Of a DNA stretch of 64,000 nt, positions 50,520 to 60,200 are shown one piece after another; the stretch's first letter is position 1; every line of letters starts with the position of its first letter. The notes below the pieces were generated by a model. It did no database searches and was not told the origin of the DNA. It saw only the letters and a program-made list of their open reading frames with translations. Position numbers and translations under genes: made by a program. Source of the stretch: Arthrobacter sp. 24S4-2 (GTDB lineage Bacteria > Actinomycetota > Actinomycetes > Actinomycetales > Micrococcaceae); the NCBI RefSeq assembly GCF_005280255.1, contig NZ_CP040018.1, positions 2,914,001 to 2,978,000 of the forward strand, in the 5' to 3' direction.

Positions 50520-53446
50520 GTGCCTAAAGCCGTAGCTGAAGAACCAGCCGTTGATGCCCGCTCCGCCCTCATTCCCCTGAACCAGGACAAACCGGCGCGC
50601 CCCGACCTTTCCCGCCTTGTCGTGAAGGGGGCCCGGGAGCACAATCTGCGCAACGTGGACCTGGACCTGCCGCGGGACTCCATGATCGTTTTCACCGGCC
50701 TGTCCGGTTCGGGCAAGTCCTCCCTGGCGTTCGACACGATCTTTGCGGAGGGCCAGCGCCGCTACGTCGAATCGCTGTCCGCTTACGCCCGGCAGTTCCT
50801 GGGGCAGGTGGACAAGCCGGACGTGGACTTCATCGAGGGTCTTTCCCCGGCCGTCTCCATCGACCAGAAATCCACCAGCAAGAACCCGCGGTCCACCGTG
50901 GGCACCATCACCGAGATCTACGACTACATGCGCCTGCTCTGGGCCCGCGTGGGCCGTCCGCACTGCCCCGTTTGCGGTGAGCAGGTGACCAAGCAGACCC
51001 CGCAGCAGATCGTGGACCAGCTGCTCGAGCTGCCGGAAGGCACGCGCTTCCAGGTGCTCGCGCCCGTTGTCCGCGGCCGCAAAGGCGAATTCGTTGACCT
51101 GTTCAAGGAACTCACGGCCAAGGGCTACTCCCGTGCCCGAGTGGACAGCGAGCTCATCCAGCTCAGTGATCCCCCAAGCTAGGAAAGCAGTTCAAGCACA
51201 CCATCGAAGTGGTGGTGGACCGGCTCGTGGTCAAGGAAGGCATCAGCCAGCGCCTGACCGACTCTGTCGAAACCGCGCTTGGTTTGGCCGAAGGCCGCAT
51301 CCTGGCGGAATTCGTGGATCTCGAAGCCAGCGACCCCGAACGGATCCGGGCCTTCTCCGAGCACCTCGCCTGCCCCAACGAGCATCCCCTCGCCATCGAT
51401 GAAATCGAGCCCCGCTCGTTCTCGTTCAACAACCCCTTCGGCGCCTGTTCCGCCTGCAGCGGCATCGGCACCAAGCTGGAAGTGGATGAGGAACTCATCA
51501 TTCCGAACCCGGAACTCTCCCTCGGCGAGGGCGCCATCGCGCCCTGGTCGCTGGGTACGGCCACCACCGAGTACTGGAACAGGCTGCTGTCCGGGCTCGC
51601 AAAGGAACTCGACTTCTCGATGAAGACGGCGTGGCAGAAGCTTCCGAACGACATCCGGCAGACCGTCCTGCACGGCAAGGACCACAAGGTGGTGGTGCAG
51701 TACCGCAACCGCTTCGGCCGGGAGCGCAAGTACAGCACCGGCTTCGAGGGCGTCGTCCAGTACGTCCACCGCAAGCACCTGGAAACCGATTCGGACTCGG
51801 CCAGGGACCGGTACGAAGAGTACATGCGGCAGATCCCCTGTCCCGCCTGCAATGGCGCCCGCCTTAACCCGGCCTCGCTCTCGGTGCTGATCAACGGCAA
51901 GTCCATCGCCGAAGTGGCAGCCATGCCCATGCGTGAATGCGCCCACTTCCTGGACACCCTGGTGCTGACCGGCCGGGAGGCCCAGATTGCGCACCAGGTC
52001 CTGAAGGAAATCCAGGCCCGGCTCACCTTCCTCCTCGACGTCGGACTGGAGTACCTGAACCTGGAGCGTCCCTCCGGCACCCTGTCCGGCGGCGAAGCCC
52101 AGCGCATCCGGCTGGCAACGCAGATCGGTTCCGGCCTGGTCGGCGTCCTCTACGTCCTCGACGAACCGTCCATCGGCCTGCACCAGCGAGACAACCGGCG
52201 GCTGATCGAAACTCTCACGCGCCTGCGCGACCTCGGCAACACCCTCATTGTGGTGGAGCACGACGAAGACACCATCCAGGAAGCTGATTGGGTTGTGGAC
52301 ATCGGACCGGGCGCCGGTGAACACGGTGGCCAGGTGGTGCACTCCGGGTCCTACAAGGAGCTCCTGGAAAACACCGAATCACTGACCGGCGACTACCTCT
52401 CCGGCCGTAAGAAGATTGAGATCCCCAAGAAGCGGCGCAAGTACGACAAGAAGCGCGAACTTAAGGTCATCGGCGCCCGGGAAAACAACCTCGTCAATGT
52501 GGACGCTGCCTTCCCGCTGGGACTGCTGACGGCTGTGACGGGCGTCAGTGGCTCCGGCAAGTCCACGCTGGTCAACGAAATTCTCTATAAGGTGCTGGCG
52601 AACAAGCTCAACGGCGCCAAGCAGGTGGCCGGCCGGCACAAGTCCATCCAGGGCCTCGAACACCTGGACAAGGTGGTCCACGTCGACCAGAGCCCCATCG
52701 GCCGCACGCCGCGGTCCAATCCGGCCACGTACACCGGCGTGTTCGACAACATCCGCAAGCTCTTCGCGGAGACCACCGAGGCCAAGGTGCGCGGCTACCA
52801 GCCCGGCCGCTTCTCGTTCAACGTTAAAGGCGGCCGCTGCGAGGCCTGCTCGGGCGACGGCACGCTGAAGATCGAAATGAACTTCCTGCCCGACGTCTAC
52901 GTTCCCTGCGAGGTCTGCCATGGTGCGCGGTACAACCGCGAAACCCTGGAGGTCCACTACAAGGGCAAAACCATCGCCGATGTCCTCAACATGCCCATCG
53001 AGGAAGGCGCCGAGTTCTTCGCCGCCTTCTCGCCGATTGCGCGTCACCTGAGCACGCTCGTCGACGTCGGGCTGGGCTATGTGAGGCTGGGGCAGCCTGC
53101 CACCACGTTGTCCGGAGGCGAGGCGCAGCGCGTGAAGCTGGCCGCGGAACTCCAGAAGAGGTCCAACGGCCGGAGCATTTATGTCCTGGACGAGCCCACC
53201 ACCGGCCTGCACTTCGAGGACATCCGTAAGCTGCTCATGGTCCTGCAGGGGCTGGTGGACAAGGGCAACACCGTGATCACCATCGAGCACAACCTTGATG
53301 TCATCAAGAGCGCGGACTGGATCGTGGATCTTGGGCCCGACGGCGGATCCGGCGGCGGCCAGATCATCGCCACCGGAACTCCCGAGCAGGTCGCGAAGTC
53401 CACCACGAGCTACACGGCGACCTTCCTCGCTGAGATCCTGTCTTAG
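50520..53446 (+). CDS. uvrA: Excinuclease ABC subunit A (frame interrupted once)
   Basis: Damage sensor of nucleotide excision repair. From GTG 50520 the first 220 codons carry Walker A GLSGSGKS at 60-67 and the first zinc-module cysteines (CPVCGEQV). After LIQLSDPP the frame hits a stop at 51182; KQFKHTIEVVVDRLVVKEG continues in another frame. One extra C in the C5 run at 51171-51175 restores DPPKLGKQFKHT and a 975-residue UvrA. The signatures LSGGEAQRIRLATQIGS and LSGGEAQRVKLAAEL, the second P-loop GVSGSGKS and the zinc motifs CSACSGIG and CEACSGDG are intact. The gene should be functional; a sequencing error is the simplest explanation. Confidence 0.95.
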
Positions 53447-53464
53447 TCCGGGCGTTTACCCCAT

Positions 53465-53535
53465 CGAATGGCTGGAGCCTGCTGATCCGGCGGGAAGAAG
53501 TATTCCCGCCCGGGAATGCGAGTTTCAGCCATTCG
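53465..53535 (+). terminator. Nested and mutually exclusive hairpins after uvrA
   Basis: An outer perfect 10-bp inverted repeat (CGAATGGCTG at 53465-53474, CAGCCATTCG at 53526-53535) encloses a perfect 8-bp hairpin (GGCGGGAA 53489-53496, TTCCCGCC 53503-53510). The right arm can also pair with CGGGAA at 53511-53516. No U-run follows. The region fills most of the gap before the HAD gene. Confidence 0.65.
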
Positions 53536-53558
53536 CGCACTCGTGAGAAACTAAGCCG

Positions 53559-54275
53559 GTGACCCTTTCAACAGTGCCCGTGATCTTCGACCTGGACGGC
53601 ACTCTTGTCGATCCGGCGGGGGGAATAACGGGCGGAATCTCCGCGGCCCTTACCCGACTCGGTATCAGGGTCCCGGCCCCGGCCCAACTGGACGCGATGA
53701 TCGGTCCGAAACTCAGCGACTCATTGCTGAACATCGCCGGCGTTCCGCAGGAGCAGCTTGCCGCGGTCATCCGGATCTACCGGGCCTACTACCTGGAAAC
53801 CGGCATCGGCCAAAGCCGCCTGTACCCGGGCATCCGGGAACTCGTCGAGGGATACGCGGCGACGGGCCGTCCCATCGCGGTGGCAACGCAGAAACCGGAA
53901 GGGCTCGCACGGATCGTGCTCGAGCACCACGGCATCGCTGACTCCTTCCGCTTTATCCGCGGTTCAGCCGCCGACGAAGCCGCCAGCTCCGCCGCGCCGC
54001 TCGGCAAGACCGAAATTGTGGCTGCGGCCCTGTCCGACCTGCGCACCCAGCACGCCGTGATGGTGGGCGACCGCGCCCAGGACGTTGCCGGCGCCATGGC
54101 CAACGGCCTTGACTGCATCGGCGTCGGCTGGGGATTTGCTCCCGACGGCGAGCTCCATGAAGCAGGAGCCGTTGCAATTGTGCATTCCACCACGGACCTT
54201 GCGGCCGCCATTGACAGCATGGACGCCGTCCGATTCGCAGCCCTGAGTGAGGTGCAAGACGATGGCGTTGTTTGA
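53559..54275 (+). CDS. HAD-superfamily phosphatase, phosphoglycolate-phosphatase-like
   Basis: A 238-residue HAD hydrolase of subfamily IA. Motif I FDLDGTLVDP gives D11 and D13; VATQKPEG is motif II; the lysine follows in SSAAPLGKTEIV; motif IV is MVGDRAQDVAGA. The helical cap between motifs I and II fits Gph-like phosphatases. The substrate could be phosphoglycolate or another small sugar phosphate. Its last codons overlap the start of plsC by 14 bases. It starts with GTG. Confidence 0.88.
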   Translation: MTLSTVPVIFDLDGTLVDPAGGITGGISAALTRLGIRVPAPAQLDAMIGPKLSDSLLNIAGVPQEQLAAVIRIYRAYYLETGIGQSRLYPGIRELVEGYAATGRPIAVATQKPEGLARIVLEHHGIADSFRFIRGSAADEAASSAAPLGKTEIVAAALSDLRTQHAVMVGDRAQDVAGAMANGLDCIGVGWGFAPDGELHEAGAVAIVHSTTDLAAAIDSMDAVRFAALSEVQDDGVV

Positions 54276-54930
54276 TGCGATCCGCTGGACCACCCGCGGA
54301 CTGATCTCCGGGACCTGCCGTCCTACGGTCATTGGCCTGGACAACGTGCCCAGAAATGGCCCGTTCATTGTGGCGCCGAACCACCTGTCCTTCCTGGACA
54401 GCGTTATCGTGCAGGCCCTCATGCCGCGCCCGGTGGCCTTTTTCGCCAAGGCGGAGTACTTCACCACGGGCGGAGTGAAGGGGAAGGTCATGAAGTCCTT
54501 CTTCGAGGCGGTAGGGTCCATTCCCGTGGAACGCGGCGAGCAGGCGGCCAGCGTTGCCGCCCTGAAGACTCTGCTGGACATCCTTGAAGCGGGCAAAGGA
54601 ATCGGGATCTATCCCGAGGGAACACGCTCCCGGGACGGGATCCTGTACCGCGGCCGGACCGGCGTCGGCTGGCTTGCGCTGACCACCGGGGCCCCGGTGA
54701 TTCCCGTTGGCCTGATCGGTACCGAAAACCTGCAACCTGCGGGCCAAAACGGCGTGAAACCCCAGCACTTCACCATGAAGGTGGGCGAGCCGCTGTACTT
54801 CGAAAAAACGGGCCCCGACCATTCGCTGCCGGCGCGGCGCCAGGTCACGGACCGCATCATGGATGCCATCGCCGAGCTCAGCGGCCAGGAGCGGTCCACG
54901 AGCTACAACCAGGGCAAGGCAGCAGAGTAG
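54262..54930 (+). CDS. plsC: 1-acyl-glycerol-3-phosphate acyltransferase family
   Basis: A 222-residue membrane-associated acyltransferase. The catalytic NHLSFLD (H41, D46) is the H-x4-D motif; AKAEYF, then PVERGE-like SIPVERGEQAA and YPEGTRSRDG complete the PlsC pattern. It transfers an acyl chain to lysophosphatidic acid in phospholipid synthesis, though several paralogues exist in actinobacteria. The ATG at 54262 is chosen; a GTG five codons upstream is possible but would lengthen the overlap with the HAD gene. Confidence 0.9.
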   Translation: MALFDAIRWTTRGLISGTCRPTVIGLDNVPRNGPFIVAPNHLSFLDSVIVQALMPRPVAFFAKAEYFTTGGVKGKVMKSFFEAVGSIPVERGEQAASVAALKTLLDILEAGKGIGIYPEGTRSRDGILYRGRTGVGWLALTTGAPVIPVGLIGTENLQPAGQNGVKPQHFTMKVGEPLYFEKTGPDHSLPARRQVTDRIMDAIAELSGQERSTSYNQGKAAE

Positions 54931-54999
54931 CGTCCGGGCTACTCCTGTCCGGGGCACCCCCTGTCAGGGAGACCGTCCGCTCCTCAGTAGACTTGAATC

Positions 55000-57009
55000 G
55001 TGGCAGATCCAGCTAGTTACCGACCCCAAACGGGCGAAATTCCAACCAACCCGGGCGTGTACCGCTTCCGGGATCCGCATGGCCGTGTCATCTATGTCGG
55101 CAAGGCCAAGAGCCTGCGGTCCCGCCTGAACTCGTACTTCGCCAATCCCGCGGGCCTGCTGCCCAAAACGCATGCCATGGTCCACGCGGCCAGCAGCGTG
55201 GAGTGGACCGTCGTCGGGAGCGAACTGGAATCGCTTCAGCTGGAATACACCTGGATCAAGGAATTCAAGCCGCGGTTCAACGTGGTCTTCCGCGACGACA
55301 AGACCTATCCGTACCTCGCCGTGACCATGGGGGAGAGGTTCCCGCGCGTCCAGGTGCTGCGCGGGGAGCGCCGTAAGGGCACGCGCTACTTTGGCCCGTA
55401 CACCGCCGGGGCCATCCGCGAAACCATGGACACCCTCCTGCGGGTCTTTCCGGTCCGAAGCTGCAGCCCCGGAGTGCTCAAGCGGGCGCAGGCCAGCGGG
55501 CGCCCCTGCCTGCTCGGGTACATCGACAAGTGTTCCGCGCCGTGCGTGGGCCGCGTGACGCCCGAGCAGCACCGGGCGCTGGCGGAGGACTTCTGTGCCT
55601 TCATGGGCGGCGAAGCCAAGCGGTTCATATCCCGGCTGGAAAAGGACATGGCCGCAGCGGTTGCCGAGCTCGACTACGAGCGCGCGGCCCGGGTCCGCGA
55701 CGACATCATCGCCCTGCGCAAGGTCTTCGAGCGGAACGCCGTGGTCCTGGCCGAGGACACCGACGCCGACGTTTTCGCGCTCCACGAGGACGAACTCGAG
55801 GCTGCGGTCCAGGTGTTCCACGTCCGGGGCGGCCGTGTGCGCGGCCAACGCGGCTGGGTGGTGGAAAAAGTCGAGGACTTCACCATGCCGGACCTTGTTG
55901 AGCACCTGCTCCAGCAGGTCTACGGCGAGGAAGGCGAAACGCAGGGCCGCCTGCCCCGTGAGATCCTGGTTCCGGAAGAGCCGAGCAACGCCGCCGAACT
56001 GGCCCAGTGGCTCGCCGGGCTGCGGGGCGCAAAGGTGGACGTCCGGGTACCGCGGCGGGGGGACAAAGCAGCACTGATGTCCACGGTCCGGGAAAATGCC
56101 GAGCACGCCCTGAAGCTGCACAAATCGCGCCGCGCGGGAGACCTCACTAATCGGTCCCTCGCGCTGCAGGAACTCCAGGAGGCCCTGGACCTGCCCGTCG
56201 CGCTGCTTCGTATCGAGTGCTTCGACATCTCCCACGTGCAAGGGACCAACGTAGTGGCGTCCATGGTGGTTGTGGAGGACGGCCTGCCGAAGAAGTCCGA
56301 CTACCGGAAGTTCTCCATCACCGGCGCCGCTGCCGCGGATGACACCGCGGCCATGCACGATGTCCTCACGCGCCGCTTCCGGCACTATCTTCAGGAGAAG
56401 GCCGCGCAGGAGGAGGCGGCACAGCTTCCCGGCCACCAGGCTGCCCTCGAAGCCATCGCGGTCGCCGCCGTCCAGGACACCACCACGCCGACACCGCGCG
56501 CCAAGTTCGCGTACCCGCCGAACCTTGTGGTGGTGGACGGCGGCAAGCCGCAGGTCAACGCCGCGTCCCGGGCACTCGCCGAGCTGGGCATCGAGGACGT
56601 CTACGTGGTTGGCCTGGCCAAACGCCTCGAAGAAGTCTGGCTGCCCGACAGCGATTTTCCGGTGATCCTGCCCCGGACCTCCGAAGGGCTCTACCTGCTG
56701 CAGCGCATCCGCGATGAAGCGCACCGCTTTGCCATCACCTTCCACCGGCAAAAGCGCGGCAAGGCCATGACAGTGTCGGCCCTCGACGGCGTTCCCGGCC
56801 TGGGCGAGACCAAACGCAAGGCGCTGCTGGCCCGGTTCGGTTCGGTCAAGAGCATCCGCACCGCCACCGCCGCCGAACTGGCCACGGCCAAAGGCATCGG
56901 ACCCTCGCTGGCAGACGCAATCGTGAGCCATTTCAGCACCGGGGCCGCGGCCCCCGGAGCTGACGCACCGGCAATCAACATGACGACCGGCGAAATCATT
57001 GAAACTTAG
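55000..57009 (+). CDS. uvrC: Excinuclease ABC subunit C
   Basis: A 669-residue dual nuclease. The GIY-YIG domain begins NPGVYRFRDPHGRVIYVGKAKSLRSRL; the cysteines of CSPGVLKRAQ and CLLGYIDKCSAPCVG form the iron-sulfur/zinc region; the UVR motif lies in KRFISRLEKDMAAA to RVRDDI. The RNase H-like second nuclease has CFDISHVQGTN, VVVDGGKPQV and the C-terminal HhH pair (DGVPGLGETKRKALL, AKGIGPSLADAI). It cuts DNA on both sides of damage with UvrA and UvrB. It heads the conserved uvrC-rapZ-yvcK-whiA run. Confidence 0.97.
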   Translation: MADPASYRPQTGEIPTNPGVYRFRDPHGRVIYVGKAKSLRSRLNSYFANPAGLLPKTHAMVHAASSVEWTVVGSELESLQLEYTWIKEFKPRFNVVFRDDKTYPYLAVTMGERFPRVQVLRGERRKGTRYFGPYTAGAIRETMDTLLRVFPVRSCSPGVLKRAQASGRPCLLGYIDKCSAPCVGRVTPEQHRALAEDFCAFMGGEAKRFISRLEKDMAAAVAELDYERAARVRDDIIALRKVFERNAVVLAEDTDADVFALHEDELEAAVQVFHVRGGRVRGQRGWVVEKVEDFTMPDLVEHLLQQVYGEEGETQGRLPREILVPEEPSNAAELAQWLAGLRGAKVDVRVPRRGDKAALMSTVRENAEHALKLHKSRRAGDLTNRSLALQELQEALDLPVALLRIECFDISHVQGTNVVASMVVVEDGLPKKSDYRKFSITGAAAADDTAAMHDVLTRRFRHYLQEKAAQEEAAQLPGHQAALEAIAVAAVQDTTTPTPRAKFAYPPNLVVVDGGKPQVNAASRALAELGIEDVYVVGLAKRLEEVWLPDSDFPVILPRTSEGLYLLQRIRDEAHRFAITFHRQKRGKAMTVSALDGVPGLGETKRKALLARFGSVKSIRTATAAELATAKGIGPSLADAIVSHFSTGAAAPGADAPAINMTTGEIIET

Positions 57010-57077
57010 CTAGGGTAAGGACCGGAAGCGGAACGCGCGGTTGCGTCGAATTACATAGCAGGAATGGGGCTTTACTG

Positions 57078-58001
57078 ATGGCAGAGTCAACGGCAGGATC
57101 CGAACCGGACCAGGACGGCATGACGCCCGTCAAGCCCGTTGAAGCGGAACTGCTCGTGGTGACGGGGATGTCCGGGGCAGGCCGCAGTACCGCTGCGGAC
57201 GCCCTCGAAGACCATGGCTGGTACGTCGTTGAGAACCTTCCGCCGCAGATGCTTGGCACCCTGGCTGAACTGGTGTCCCACGCCCCGCAGTCGATTCCCA
57301 AGCTCGCGGTGGTGGTGGACGTCCGCAGCAAGGCACTCTTCACGGACATCAGGACGGCCCTCAAGACCCTCGAAGCCAGCGGTGTGATGTTCCGCGTCCT
57401 GTTCCTCGACGCCAACGACGGCGTCCTGGTGCGGCGCTTCGAGCAGGGCCGCCGTCCGCACCCGCTCCAGGAGGGCGGGCGTATCCTCGACGGCATCGCC
57501 GCGGAGCGGGAGCTGCTGCATGAACTCCGTGATTCCGCTGACATCGTCCTGGACACCTCAGAGTTCAACGTCCACGCGCTGGCCACGGCCATCACCGAGC
57601 TGTTCAGCGAGACCGGCCCCGTTGCCCTGCGGCTGAACGTCATGAGCTTCGGGTTCAAGTACGGGCTGCCGGTGGACGCCAATTTCGTTGTCGACGCCCG
57701 CTTCATTCCGAACCCGCACTGGGTGCCGCAGCTTCGTCCGCACACCGGACTGGACAAGGACGTCAGCGATTACGTCCTGGAGGCCGAAGGGGTCAAGAGC
57801 TTCGTGGACCGGTACGTGCTCGCCATTGAACCTGTCCTGGACGGGTATCGCCGGGAGAACAAGCACTACGCCACCATCGCGGTCGGATGCACCGGCGGCA
57901 AGCACCGTTCAGTGGCGGTGGCCATGGAGCTGTCGAAGAAGCTGGCACAGTACCCGCGCGTTACAGTCACCACCACCCACCGGGATCTGGGCCGCGAGTA
58001 A
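57078..58001 (+). CDS. rapZ: RapZ/YvcJ-family RNA-binding nucleotide-binding protein
   Basis: A 307-residue protein. The P-loop reads GMSGAGRST at 30-38, with Arg in place of Lys as usual in actinobacterial members. SFGFKYGLPVDANFVVDARFIPNPHWVP is the family signature, and GCTGGKHRSVAVA near the C-terminus is the sugar-sensing/RNA-binding region. In E. coli RapZ controls glmS through small RNAs; in Gram-positives YvcJ hydrolyses GTP and affects competence. The role here is inferred from family. Its TAA stop shares one base with the yvcK ATG. Confidence 0.94.
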   Translation: MAESTAGSEPDQDGMTPVKPVEAELLVVTGMSGAGRSTAADALEDHGWYVVENLPPQMLGTLAELVSHAPQSIPKLAVVVDVRSKALFTDIRTALKTLEASGVMFRVLFLDANDGVLVRRFEQGRRPHPLQEGGRILDGIAAERELLHELRDSADIVLDTSEFNVHALATAITELFSETGPVALRLNVMSFGFKYGLPVDANFVVDARFIPNPHWVPQLRPHTGLDKDVSDYVLEAEGVKSFVDRYVLAIEPVLDGYRRENKHYATIAVGCTGGKHRSVAVAMELSKKLAQYPRVTVTTTHRDLGRE

Positions 58002-59020
58002 TGGGGCTGCTTACCGGGCCTCTGCCCCTGGTTCCGCCGGCGGGCGGCACCAGCGGTGGACAGCTGGACAAAGGTCCGTCCGTCGTCGCCCTCGGCGGGG
58101 GCCACGGACTCTCAGCTTCACTGTCCGCCCTAAGACTGCTGACCTCCGAGTTGACCGCCATCGTCACCGTCGCGGACGACGGCGGCTCTTCCGGGCGTCT
58201 CCGCGAGGAGTACGGTGTCCTCCCGCCCGGCGACCTGCGGATGGCACTCACGGCACTTTGTGACGACACCGACTGGGGCAGGACCTGGCGGGACGTCATG
58301 CAGCACCGCTTCCAGCCGGGGGAGGGCCGCGGCGGTTCACTTGACGACCACGCCATGGGGAACCTGCTCATCGTCACCCTCTGGGAGCTGCTGGGCGACA
58401 CTGTCGGCGGCCTGAAATGGGCCGGCGCCCTCCTGGGTGCCCGCGGCCAGGTCCTTCCCATGTCCAGCGTGCCGCTGACCATCGAAGGCGATGTCCGGGT
58501 GCCCGGCCCTGACGGCAGCTACACCTTGGAGACCGTGAGGGGCCAGGCCAAATGCGCGGTGGCGGGTTCGCTGGAGAGCGTCCGGCTCCTGCCGGAGTCG
58601 GCTCCTGCGTGCACCGAAGCGCTGACCGCCATCGAGCTGGCCGACTGGGTCATCCTGGGCCCCGGCTCCTGGTACACCTCCGTACTGCCGCACCTCCTGC
58701 TGCCGGAAATGCGGCAGGCGCTTTCGGACACCCCCGCCAAACGGTGCCTGACCATGAACCTGGCCACGGACACCAAGGAGACGTCGGGGATGTCCGCCGC
58801 CGACCACCTGCATGTACTGCGGACTTACGCACCCGACTTCAGCATCGACGTCGTCCTTGCCGACCCCGTGTCCGTGCCGGACGTTGAGGAGTTCAAACGG
58901 GCCGCGGGGATGCTCGGTGCCGAGGTGGTCTTGGGTAAAGTAGGGGCGTCGAGCCGCCGTCCGATCCACGACCCCCTGCGTCTGGCAACGGCGTACCACG
59001 ATATTTTCGGGAACAGTTAG
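58001..59020 (+). CDS. yvcK: YvcK/GlmR-type gluconeogenesis factor (CofD-like)
   Basis: A 339-residue protein of the CofD/YvcK fold. VVALGGGHGLSASLSALRL is the nucleotide-sugar loop, VTVADDGGSSGRLREEYG and PPGDLRMALTAL are diagnostic, and GPGSWYTSVLPHLL lies near the end of the fold. YvcK/GlmR proteins bind UDP-GlcNAc and direct carbon into peptidoglycan precursors; mycobacterial CuvA is similar. The ATG at 58001 overlaps the rapZ stop by one base; longer frames extend into rapZ and are not used. Confidence 0.94.
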   Translation: MGLLTGPLPLVPPAGGTSGGQLDKGPSVVALGGGHGLSASLSALRLLTSELTAIVTVADDGGSSGRLREEYGVLPPGDLRMALTALCDDTDWGRTWRDVMQHRFQPGEGRGGSLDDHAMGNLLIVTLWELLGDTVGGLKWAGALLGARGQVLPMSSVPLTIEGDVRVPGPDGSYTLETVRGQAKCAVAGSLESVRLLPESAPACTEALTAIELADWVILGPGSWYTSVLPHLLLPEMRQALSDTPAKRCLTMNLATDTKETSGMSAADHLHVLRTYAPDFSIDVVLADPVSVPDVEEFKRAAGMLGAEVVLGKVGASSRRPIHDPLRLATAYHDIFGNS

Positions 59021-59029
59021 GAAGGTGCC

Positions 59030-60010
59030 ATGGCACTGACATCATCAGTCAAGGAAGAACTGTCCCGCCTGGACATAAAGAAGTCCTCGGTCCGCAAGGC
59101 TGAAGTCTCCGCAATGCTGCGCTTCGCCGGCGGCCTGCACATTATCTCGGGCCGGATCGTCATCGAAGCCGAGGTTGACCTCGCCTCCACCGCGCGCCGG
59201 CTGCGGGCCGCCATCGCGGAGGTCTACGGCCACCAGAGCGAGATCATCGTCGTCTCCGGCGGCGGCCTCCGCCGCGGCAACCGCTACGTGGTGCGGGTGG
59301 TGCGCGATGGCGAGGCCCTGGCCCGCCAGACCGGGCTGCTGGACGCCCGCGGCCGCCCCGTGCGCGGCCTGCCGTCAGCGGTGGTTAACGGCTCGGCCGC
59401 CGACGCCGAGGCCGTATGGCGCGGTGCGTTCCTGGCCCACGGGTCCCTCACCGAGCCGGGGAGGTCCTCCGCGATGGAGGTCACGTGCCCCGGACCGGAG
59501 TCGGCCCTTGCCCTGGTCGGTGCCGCCCGCCGCCTCGGGATCCAGGCCAAGGCCCGCGAAGTCAGGGGAGTGGACCGCGTGGTCATCCGGGACGGGGATA
59601 CCATCGCGGCCCTGCTCACCCGGATGGGTGCGCACGACGCACTGATGGTCTGGGAAGAGCGCCGCATGCGCAAGGAGGTCCGGGCAACGGCCAACCGGCT
59701 CGCCAACTTCGACGACGCCAACCTGCGCCGTTCTGCCCAGGCTGCCGTGGCAGCCGGCGCCCGGGTGGACCGCGCCCTGGAGATCCTGGGCGATGACGTC
59801 CCGGACCACCTGAAGTACGCCGGCGAGCTCCGCGTCGCCCACAAGCAGGCGAGCCTGGATGAGCTGGGCCGGCTGGCTGATCCGCCCATGACCAAGGACG
59901 CCATCGCCGGCAGGATCCGCAGGCTCCTGGCCATGGCGGACAAGCGGGCCCTGGACCTGGGGATTCCCGGGACCGAGGCCAATGTGACGCCGGAAATGCT
60001 GGACGAGTAG
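59030..60010 (+). CDS. whiA: WhiA sporulation/cell-division regulator
   Basis: A 326-residue DNA-binding protein. The N-terminal part (SSVKEELSRL, then EVSAMLRFAGGLHII) is the WhiA domain with a LAGLIDADG homing-endonuclease-like core (GAFLAHGSLTEPGRS), and the C-terminal helix-turn-helix includes HKQASLDELGRLADPPMTKDAIAGRIRRLL. WhiA is found in nearly all Gram-positive bacteria and, with WhiB in Streptomyces, drives division genes. Non-sporulating actinobacteria such as this one keep it for division and chromosome segregation. AGGAAGG precedes the ATG nine bases after yvcK. Confidence 0.96.
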   Translation: MALTSSVKEELSRLDIKKSSVRKAEVSAMLRFAGGLHIISGRIVIEAEVDLASTARRLRAAIAEVYGHQSEIIVVSGGGLRRGNRYVVRVVRDGEALARQTGLLDARGRPVRGLPSAVVNGSAADAEAVWRGAFLAHGSLTEPGRSSAMEVTCPGPESALALVGAARRLGIQAKAREVRGVDRVVIRDGDTIAALLTRMGAHDALMVWEERRMRKEVRATANRLANFDDANLRRSAQAAVAAGARVDRALEILGDDVPDHLKYAGELRVAHKQASLDELGRLADPPMTKDAIAGRIRRLLAMADKRALDLGIPGTEANVTPEMLDE

Positions 60011-60200
60011 CGGCGCCCCTAGAATCGAGACCGGTGACGGAAATACCTTGCGGCAGCCCGCGGTTGTGACCCTTGGGACCACCTGGGAGCACCGCCGTGC
60101 AGGGAGCCCGTCCCCATAGATTTCCGGGTGACCCGTCATCCGGATGCACAATCCGAGAGTTACCAAACCGGACAACCTGTCCACGACATTGGAGGATTTT

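Noticed and set aside
54964..56931. A 655-codon minus-strand open frame.
   Set aside because: Antisense to uvrC, which is clearly real.
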